DNA of 64,000 nucleotides from Amaurobius ferox. Lineage: Eukaryota; Arthropoda; Arachnida; Araneae; Amaurobiidae. The position numbers and the translations under genes were made by a program. Positions 54,540-64,000 of the stretch are shown in pieces (position 1 is the first letter of the stretch; every line of letters starts with the position of its first letter). Location: positions 5,720,649 through 5,784,648 of the forward strand of contig OX578142.1 in assembly GCA_951213105.1 (NCBI GenBank), written 5' to 3'. A model generated the notes under the pieces. That model had not been told where the DNA came from, made no database searches, and saw only the letters and a program-made list of their open reading frames with translations.

Positions 54540-57480
54540 CATGTCCACGTATAATTGGTAGAATAATTGGATCCACATGGGGCGAGTATATGGCTCCTAT
54601 TTGATTCATACATAACCATGAAGAGCTTCATAGGACTATTTATAGGGATTGCCGAAGGGTGGGTTCCAACATGTTTCATGCATAGCCATGAGAGCTTCGC
54701 TTCATATGAACTATTTACGGGGAATATCGAAGGGGTGATGGGTCCTATATGATTTTTACATAGCCATGAGAGCTTCATATGGACTATTTATAGGGAATAT
54801 CGAAGGGGGTAGAGATCCTATATGATTCAATCATAGCCATGAGAGCTTCATATGGACTATTTATAGGGATTGCCGAAGACGGGGCCTATATGATTCATGC
54901 AAAGCCATGGGAGCTTCATATGGACTATTTAAAGAAATTTTCGAAGGGGGAGGGTGTCCTATATGATTCCCACATAGCCATGAGAGCTTCATATGGACTA
55001 TTTATAGGGATTGTCGAAGGGGGGTTCTGTATGACTCATACATAGCCATGAGAGTTTCATATGGACTATTTATAGGTATTGTTAAAGAGGGGTCCTATAT
55101 GACTCACACATAGCCACGAGAGCTTCATATGGACTATTTATAGGGATTGTCAAAGGGGGTGCTATATGACTCATACGTAGCCATGACAGCTTCATATGGA
55201 CCATGTATAAGGATTGTCGAAGGGGTGATGTCCTGTATGACTCATACATAGCCATGGCAGCTTCACATAAACTATTGATAGGGATTATAGAAAGGGGGCC
55301 CTATATGACTCATACATAGCCATGAGAGCATCATATAGACAATTGATAGGGATTGTCGAAGAAGGGTGGGGTCCTATATAACTCATACATAGCCATGAGA
55401 GTTTCTAATGATCTATTTATAGGGATTGTCGAAGTGGATCCTGTATGACTCATACATAGCCATGAGAGCTTCATATGGATTACGTATAAGGATTGGCGAA
55501 GGGGTGATGTCCTATATGACTCATACATCGCATGACAGCTTCATATAAACTATTTATTGGGATTATCGAAAGGGGGTCCTATATGACTCATACATAGCCA
55601 TGAGAGATTCATATGAACTATTTATAGGGATTGTCGAAGGGAGTGGGGTCCTACATGACTCATACTTAGTCATGCGGGATTCATATGAACAATTTATAGG
55701 ATTGGCGAAGGGGGTGGGGTCCTATATGACACACACATAGTCATGAGAGCTTCATATGAACTATTTATAGGGATTGTCGAAGGGAGTGGGGTCCTACATG
55801 ACTCATACTTAGTCATGCGGGCTTCAAATGAACTATTTATAGGGATTTTCGAAGGGGTTGGGTCCTATATGACTCCTGCATAGTCATGAGGGCTTCATAT
55901 GAAATATGTATAGGGATTGTCGAAGGGGATGGGGTCTTATATGACTCATACATAGTCATGAGGTCTTCATATGAACTATTTATGGGGATTTTCGAATGGT
56001 GTGGGGTTCTATACGACTCATACATAGTCATGATGAGAGCTTCATATGAAGAATTTATAGCGATTGTCGAAGGAGTGGAGTACTATATGACACATACATA
56101 GTCATGAGGGCTTCATATGAACTATTTATAGGGATTGTCGAAGGGAGTGGGGTCCTACATGACTCATACTTAGTCATGCGGGATTCATATGAACAATTTA
56201 TAGGGATTGGCGAAGGGGGTGGGGTCCTATATGACACACACATAGTCATGAGAGCTTCATATGAACTATTTATAGGGATTGTCAAAGGGGGTGCTATATG
56301 ACTCATACGTAGCCATGACAGCTTCATATGGACCATGTATAAGGATTGTCGAAGGGGTGATGTCCTGTATGACTCATACATAGCCATGGCAGCTTCACAT
56401 AAACTATTGATAGGGATTATAGAAAGGGGGCCCTATATGACTCATACATAGCCATGAGAGCATCATATAGACAATTGATAGGGATTGTCGAAGAAGGGTG
56501 GGGTCCTATATAACTCATACATAGCCATGAGAGTTTCTAATGATCTATTTATAGGGATTGTCGAAGTGGATCCTGTATGACTCATACATAGCCATGAGAG
56601 CTTCATATGGATTACGTATAAGGATTGGCGAAGGGGTGATGTCCTATATGACTCATACATCGCATGACAGCTTCATATAAACTATTTATTGGGATTATCG
56701 AAAGGGGGTCCTATATGACTCATACATAGCCATGAGAGATTCATATGAACTATTTATAAGGATTGTCGAAGGGAGTGGGGTCCTACAGGACTCATACTTA
56801 GTCATGCGGGATTCATATGAACAATTTATAGGGATTGGCGAAGGGGGTGGGGTCCTATATGAAACACACATAGTCATGAGAGCTTCATATGAACTATTTA
56901 TAGGGATTGTCGAAGGGAGTGGGGTCCTACATGACTCATACTTAGTCATGCGGGCTTCAAATGAACTATTTATAGGGATTTTCGAAGGGGTTGGGTCCTA
57001 TATGACTCCTGCATAGTCATGAGGGCTTCATATGAAATATGTATAGGGATTGTCGAAGGGGATGGGGTCTTATATGACTCATACATAGTCATGAGGTCTT
57101 CATATGAACTATTTATGGGGATTTTCGAATGGTGTGGGGTTCTATACGACTCATACATAGTCATGATGAGAGCTTCATATGAAGAATTTATAGCGATTGT
57201 CGAAGGAGTGGAGTACTATATGACACATACATAGTCATGAGGGCTTCATATGAACTATTTATAGGGATTGTCGAAGGGAGTGGGGTCCTATATGATTCAT
57301 ACATAGTCATGAGGGCTTCATATGAATTATTTATAGGGATTTTCGAAGGTTGTGGGGGTCCTATACGACTCATACTTAGAAATGATGAGAGCTTCATATG
57401 AACAATTTATAGCGATTGTCGAAGGGGTGGGGTCCTATATGACTCATACATAGTCTTGAGGGCTTCATATGAACTATTTA
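54540..57480. repeat. minisatellite D, ~70-bp units
   Basis: Units such as CATAGCCATGAGAGCTTCAT, ATGGACTATTTATAGGGATT, GTCGAAGGGGGTCCTATATG, ACTCAT repeat about 40 times at 68-74 bp. From about 55140 the pattern of unit variants repeats after 1133 bp (for example 55331-55528 and 56463-56660 are identical in translation), so a block of about sixteen units has been duplicated in tandem recently. It lies in the intron upstream of the FnIII exon. Both strands show open frames of 60-110 codons from the unit period; these are not genes. Confidence 0.92.
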
Positions 57481-57484
57481 TACC

Positions 57485-60400
57485 ACGGGCTTCCACGTGT
57501 TCTTAAGAGTATATCTATTAGCTTCGTACAGTTTTCGTCTTTCATTAAAATTGTCTTCGGTGGACGAATGAATTTGATTAACTACCCAAGCACATGATTA
57601 ACCATCAAGTGCCTGGTCATAAAAAGAAGTATGTAATGCAATACAAAGCTTTGTAAAAAGAGTTAAAAAATAGTTTATATTTTAAGCGATATTGATAATT
57701 TATTCTAATAGAGAACTGTTTGGTCATTCTAAATTTCATCTATTTATTCCCAGCACTATATTTATCTCTTGGTTTTATTACTTCAACGTGTTCTTAATAG
57801 TATATCAATTAGGTTTGTACAGTTTTTGTCTTTCATTAAAATTGTTTTCGGTGGACGAAAGAACTTGATTAACTATTCAAGCACTTGATTGACCATCAAG
57901 TGCCTGGTCATTAAAATAAATATGTAATGCAATACAAATCTTTGTAAAAAGAGTTAAAAAATTATATTTTTAAGCGATATTGATACTTTATTCTAAAAGA
58001 GAATTTTGGCCATTCTGAATTTCATCTATTCCCAGCACTAAATTTTTCACTTAGTTTGATTGCTTCCATGTGTTCTTAAGAGTATACCGATTAGGTTTGT
58101 ACAGTTTTCGTCTTTCATTAAAATTGTCTGCGGCCTACTGATACTTTGGCGATACTGATACTTTATTCTAAAAGAGAACGTTTGGCCATTCTGAATTTCA
58201 TCTATTCCCAGCACTACATTTATCCCTTCGTTTTATTGCTTCCACGTGTTCTTAAGAGTATATTTATTAGGTTTCTACAGTTTTCACCTTTCATTAATAT
58301 TTTCTTCCGTGGACAAATGAATTTGATTAACTACACAAGCACTTGATTAACCATCAAGTGCCTGGTCATTAAAAGACGTATGTAATGCAATATAAAGCTT
58401 TGTAAAAAGAGTTAAAAAATACTTTATATTTTAAGCGATATTGATACTTTTTTCTAGTAGAGAACTGTTTGGCCATTCAGAATTTCATCTATTTATTCCC
58501 ACAACTATATTTAATCCTTGGTTTTATTACTTCAACGTGTTCTTAAGAGTATATCGATGAGGTTTGTACAGTTTTCGTCTTTCATAAAAACAGTCTTCAG
58601 TGGACGAAAGATTTTGATTAAATATTCAAGCACTTTATTAACCATCAAGTGCCTGGTCATTAAAAGAAATATGTATTGCAATACAAAACTTTGTAAAAAT
58701 AGTTAAAAATACTTTATATTTTAAGTGATAATGATACTAAAAGAGGACTTTTGGCCATTCTTAATTTCATCTCTTCCCAGCATTAAATTTTTCCATTTGT
58801 TTTATTGCTCCCACGTATTCTTAAGTGTATATAGATTAGGTTTGTACGGTTTTCGTCTTTCATGCAAATTGTCTTCGTTTGTCGAATGAATTTAATTAAC
58901 TACCTAAACACTTGATTAACTATCAAATGCCTAGTCATTAAAAGATGTATGTAATGCAATACATAGCTTTGTAAAAAGAGTTAAAAAAGGATTTATATTT
59001 TTAAGCGATATTGATACTTTATTATAAAAGAGAACTTTTGGCTATTCTTAATTTCATCTCTTCCCAGCACTAAATTTTTCCATTGGTTTTATTGCTCGCA
59101 CGTGTTCTTAAGTGTATATAGATTAGGTTTGTACAGTTTTCGTCTTTCATTCAAATTGTCTTCGGTGGACGAAAGAATTTGATTAAATATTCAAGCACTT
59201 GATTAACCATCAAGTGTCTGGAAATTAAAAGATTTATGTAATGAACTACAAATCTTTGTAAAAAGAGTTAAAAATATATTTTTAGGCGATATTGATACTT
59301 TATTCTAAAAGAGAACTTTTGGCCATTCTGAAATTCATCTATTCCCAGCACTAAAATTATCACTTGGTTTTATTGCTTCCACGCGTTCTTACGAGTATAT
59401 CGATTAGGTTTGTACAGTTTTCGTCTTTCATTAAAATTGTCTTCGGTGGACGAATGAATTTGATTAACTACCCAAACATTTGATAAACCATCAAGTGCCT
59501 AGTCATTAAAAGATATATGTAATGAAATACAAATCTTCGTCAAAAGAGTTAAAAACGGCTTTATATTTTTAAGCGATATTGATACTTTATTCTAAAAGTA
59601 AACGTTTGGCCATTCTTAAATTCATCTCTTCCCAGCACTATATTTATCCCTTGGTTTTATAGTTTCAACGTGTTCTTAATAGTATATCAATTAGGTCTGT
59701 ACAGTTTTAGTCTTTTATTTAAATTGTGTTCGACGAAAGAAATGGACGAAAGTATTTGATTAACTATTCAAGCACTTGATTAACCATCAAATGCCTGGTC
59801 ATTAAAAGAAGTATGTAAAACAATACAAAGTTTTGAAAAAAGATTTAAAAAAGGATTTATATTTTTATGCGATATTGATACTTTGTTCTAAATAAGAAAT
59901 TTTTGGCCATTTTGAATTTCATCTATTACCAGCACTAAATTACCCCTTGGTTTTATTGCTTCCACATTTTTTTTTGAGTATATCGATTAGGTTTGTACAG
60001 TGTTCGTCTTTCATTAAAATTTTCTTCGGTGGTCGAATGAATTTGATTAACTACCCAAGCACTTGATTAACCATCAAGTGCCTGGTCATTAAAAAAAGTA
60101 TGTAATGCAAAACAAAGATTTGTAAAAAGAGTTTAAAAAGGCATTATATTTTTAAGCGATATTGATATTTTATTCTAATAGAGAACTGTTTAGCCGTTCT
60201 GAATTTCATATATTTATTTCCAGTACTATATTTTACCCTTTGTTTTATTGCTTCAACGTGTTCTTAATAGTATATCAATTAGGTTTGCACAGTTTTTGTC
60301 TTTCATTTAAATTGTGTTCGACGAAAGAAATGGACGAAAGTATTTGATTAACTATTCAAGCACTTGATTAACCATCAAGTGCCTGGTCATTAAAAGAAGT

Positions 60401-63400
60401 ATGTATTGCAATACAGAACTTTGTAAAAATAGTTAAAAAATACTTTATATTTTAAGCGATATTGATACTTTATTTTAAAAGAGAACTTTTGGCCATTCTT
60501 AATTTCATCTCTTCCCAGCACTAAATTTTTCCGTTTTCTTTATTGCTCCCACGTGTTCTTAAGTGTATATAGATTAGATTTGTACAGTTTTCGTCTTTCA
60601 TTCAAATTGTCTTCGGTGGTCGAATGAATTTAATTAACTACCCAAACACTTGATTAAGTAAGAAGTGCCTAGTCATTAAAAGATGTATGTAATACAATAC
60701 ATAGCTTTGTAAAAATGAGTTAAAAAAGGCTTTATATTTTTAAGCGATATTGATACTTTATTATAAAAGAGAAATTTTGGCCATTCTTAATTTCATCTCT
60801 TCCCAGCACTAAATTTTTCCATTGGTTTTATGGCTCCCATGTGTTCTTAAGTGTATATAGATTAGGTTTGTACAGTTATAAAATTGTCTTCGGTGGACGA
60901 ATAAATTGGATTAACTACCCAAGCACTTGATTAACCATCAAGTGCCTGGACATTAAAAGAAGTATGTAATGCAAAACAAAGCTTTGTAAAAAGAGTGAAA
61001 AAGGCTTTATATTTTTAAGCGATATTGATATTTTATTCTAATATAGACATCTTTGGAAATTCTGAATGTCATTTATTTATTCCCAGTACTATGTTTATCC
61101 CATAATTGTATTGCTTCGACATGTTCTTAACAGTATATCAAATAGGTTTGTTCAGTTTTTGTCTTTCATTCAAATTGTCTTCAGTGGTCGAAAGAATTGG
61201 ATTAACTATTCAAGCACTTGATTAACCATCAAGTGCCTGGTCATTACAAGAAGTATGTAGTGCAAAACAAAGCTTTGTAAAAAGAGTTAAAAAATGCTTT
61301 ATATTTCTAAGCGATATTTATACTTTATTATAAAAGATAACTTTTGGCCATTCCTAATTTCATCTCTTCCCAGCACAATATTTATCCCTTGGTTTTAGTG
61401 CTTCCACGGGTACTTAAGTGTATATCTATCAGGTTTGTACAGTTTTCGTCTTTCATTAAACTTTTCTTCGGTGGACGGATGAATTTGATTAACTACACAA
61501 GCACTTGATTAACCATCAAGTGCCTGGTCATTAAAAGATGTATGTAATGCAGTACAAAACTTTGTAAAAAGAGTTGAAATATACTTTATATTTTAAGTCA
61601 TATAGATTCTTTATTCTAATAGAGAGCTCTTTGACCATTCTGAATTTCATTTATTTATTCACAGTACTATATTTATCCCTTGGTTTTATTGGTTCAACGT
61701 GTTCTTAATAGTATATCAATTAGGTTTGCTCAGTTTTTGTCTTTCATTCAAATTGTCTTCGGTAGACGAAAAAATTGGATTAACTACACAAACATTTGAT
61801 TAACCATCATGTGCCTAGTCATTAAAAGATATGTGTAATGAAATACAAGTCTTTGTAAAAGAGTTAAAAAAGGCTTTATATTTTTAAGCGATATTGATAC
61901 TTTATTCTAAAAGAGAAATTTTGGCCATTCTTAATTTCATCTCTTCCCAGCACTATATTTATCCTTCGGTTTTATAGCTTCAACGCGTTCTTAATAGCAT
62001 ATCAATTAGGTTTGTTCAGTTTTTGCCTTTCATTAAAATAGTCTTCGGTGGACGAAAGAATTAGATTAAATATTCAAGCACTTGATTAAGCATCAAGTGC
62101 CTGGTCATTAACAGATATATGTAATGAAATACAAATCTTTGTAAAAAGAGTTAAAAATGTATATTTCTAGGCGATATTGATACTTTATGCTAAAAGAGAA
62201 CTTTTGGCCATTCTGAATTTCATCTATTTCCAGCACTAAACTTATCACTTGGTTTTATTGCTTCCACGTGTTTTTAAGAGTATATCGATTAGGTTTGTAC
62301 AGTTTTCATTTTTCATTAAAATTGTCTTCGGTGGACGAAAAAAATGGATTAACTACCCAAGCATTTGATTAACCATCAAGTGCCTGGTCATTAAAAGAAG
62401 TACAAGAAGTATGTAATGCAAAACAAAGATTTGTAAAAAGAGTTAAAAAAGGCTTTATATTTTTAAGCGATATTGATATTTTATTCTAATAGAGAACACT
62501 TTGGCCAATCTGAATTTCATCTATTTATTCCCTGTACTATATTTTCCCCTTGGTTTTATTGCTTCAACGTGTTCTTAATAGTATATCAATTAGGTTTGTA
62601 CAGTTTTTGTCTTTCATTAAATTTGTCTTCGGTGGACGAAAGGATTTGATTAACTATTCAAGCACTTGATTAAACATCAAGTGCCTGGTCATTGAAAGAA
62701 ATATGTTATGTAATACAAAGCTTTGTAAAGAGAGTTAAAAAATACTTTATATTTTTAGCGATATTGATATTTTATTCTAATAGAGAACAGTTTAGCCATT
62801 CTGAATTTCATCTATTTATTCCCAGTACTATATTTATTTCTTGATTTTATTGCTTCATCGTGTTCTTAATAGTATATCATTTAGGTTTGTTCAGTTTTTG
62901 TCTTTCATTAAAATTGTCTTCGTTGGACGAAAGAATTTGATTAACTTATCAAGCACTTGAATATCCATCAAGTGCCTGTTCAATAAAAGAAGTATGTAAT
63001 GCAAAACAAAGTTTTGTAAAAAGAGTTAAAAAGGCTTTAAATTTTTAACCGATATTGATACTTTATTCTAAAAGAGAACTTTTGGCCATTTTTAATTTCA
63101 TCTCTTCCCAGCACTAAATTTATCCCTTGGTTTTATTGCTCCCACGTGTTCTAAATTGTATATCGATTCGGTTTGTCCAATTTTCGTCTTTCATTCAAAT
63201 TGTCTTCGGTAGTCGAATGAATTTAATTAACTTCCCAAGCACATGATTAACCTTCAAGTGCCTAGTCATTAAAAGATGTATGAAATGCAATACAAAGCTT
63301 TGTAAAAGGAATTAACAAAGGCTTTATATTTTTAAGCGATATTGATATTTATTCTAAAAGAGAACGTTTGGGCATTTTAAGTTTCATCTATTACCTGTAC

Positions 63401-64000
63401 TAAATTTAACCCTTGGTTTTGTTGCTTCCACGTGTACTTAAAAGTATATCTATTAGCTTCGTACAGTTTTCTTCTTTCATTAAAATTGTCTTCGGTGGAC
63501 GAATGAATTTGATTAAATACCCAAGCACTTGATTAACCATCAAGCTTGTAATTAAAAGAAATATGTAATGCAAAACAAAGTTTTGTAAAAAGAGTTTAAA
63601 AAGGCTTTATATTTTTAAGCGATATTGATATTTTATTCTAAAAGAGAACTTTTGGCCATTCTTAATTTCATCTCTTCCCAGCACTAGATTTTTCCATTGG
63701 TTTTATTGCCTCCCACGTGTTCTTAAGTGTGTATAGATTAGGTTTGTACAGTTTTCGACTTTCATTCAAATTGTCGTCGGTGGTCGAATGAATTTAATTA
63801 ACTATCCAAACACTTGATTAACTATCAAGTGACTAGTCATTAAAAGATGTATGTAATCCAATATATAGCTTTGTAAAAAGAGTTAAAAAAGGGTTTATAT
63901 TTTTAAGCGATATTGATACTTTATTATAAAAGAGAACTTTTGGCCAATCTGAATTACATTTATTTATTCCCTGTACTACATTCTGCCCTTGGTTTTATTG
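57485..64000. repeat. satellite E, ~290-bp units with conserved hairpin
   Basis: About 22 units, running off the right edge. Each holds CACGTGTTCTTAAGAGTATA, GTACAGTTTTCGTCTTTCAT, TTGTCTTCGGTGGACGAA, then GCACTTGATTAACCATCAAGTGCCTGG, TATGTAATGCAATACAAAGC and AAGCGATATTGATACTTTAT, followed by CATCTATTTATTCCCAGCAC. The palindromic part GCACTTGAT-TAACC-ATCAAGTGC has a perfect 9-bp stem in most units. Spacing is 280-300 bp, with one shortened unit near 58070-58200. No genes. Confidence 0.92.

Noticed and set aside
55331..57397. Many open frames of 60-110 codons on both strands encoding MTMYESYRTP-like or MRASYELFIGI-like repeats
   Set aside because: They follow directly from the ~70-bp unit. They shift frame from unit to unit, lie on both strands, and repeat exactly after 1133 bp with the DNA.
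57485..64000. CRISPR-like array of regular palindromic repeats
   Set aside because: The period is about 290 bp and the whole unit is repeated, with no unique spacers; the setting is eukaryotic.

Overview
This window looks like AT-rich nuclear DNA from an animal, most likely an arthropod and possibly an arachnid. The lineage is inferred only from the mix of transposons and satellites. It is almost entirely repeats. The one well-supported piece of host gene is a single fibronectin type III exon on the minus strand (54152-54454), so much of the window may be intron or gene-poor repeat DNA. A weaker candidate exon lies at 1085-1296.

Layout: (1) 1-11007 is low-complexity DNA holding a hAT-like MITE, a tRNA-derived SINE candidate, a decayed Tc1-like transposon with unusually long inverted repeats (3912-6954) that carries a 379-bp hAT MITE with a perfect 8-bp target duplication, and a fold-back MITE. 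(2) 11008-14129 and 30148-38240 are two blocks of one satellite family (units near 250 and 400 bp), split by a decayed 16-kb Maverick/Polinton (14142-30147). (3) 38241-39540 is a second array of about 428 bp. It is followed by a tRNA-Thr-like or SINE sequence in a GC-rich island. (4) 40302-54057 is a 109-bp satellite that received a mariner element (TA duplication, 40638-53009). A 10.6-kb P-superfamily element (41013-51617) then inserted inside the mariner transposase gene. Its arms of about 2.1-2.2 kb are inverted and built of tandem units of about 140 bp, a fold-back architecture like Drosophila Galileo. (5) 54540-57480 is a minisatellite of about 70 bp with a 1133-bp higher-order duplication. 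(6) 57485 to the right edge is a 290-bp satellite whose units carry a conserved hairpin.

The Polinton is laid out in two divergent halves around a 55-bp spacer at 22149-22203. The minus-strand half carries the particle module: coiled-coil protein, pX-like/adenain-type protease fusion, penton-like minor capsid, a 55-aa protein, major capsid, fibre-like protein, a degenerate-repeat protein, an LRR protein and a conserved 159-aa protein. The plus-strand half carries the packaging ATPase, a membrane protein, a phospholipase A2/zinc-ribbon protein, an integrase with chromodomain, two small proteins and a protein-primed family B DNA polymerase. Nearly every gene begins at a TAAATG or ATAAATG motif. 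Most genes carry stops or frameshifts, so this copy is not autonomous. A small gene in the terminal repeats is intact at the right end and has one stop at the left end.

The most unusual observation is a family of three tiny (42-59 bp), GC-richer insertions at 25364, 27654 and 53451. They share a 3' motif, are variably cut at the 5' end, and are flanked by direct duplications of 14-16 bp. They look like retroposed copies of a short structured RNA that I cannot identify.
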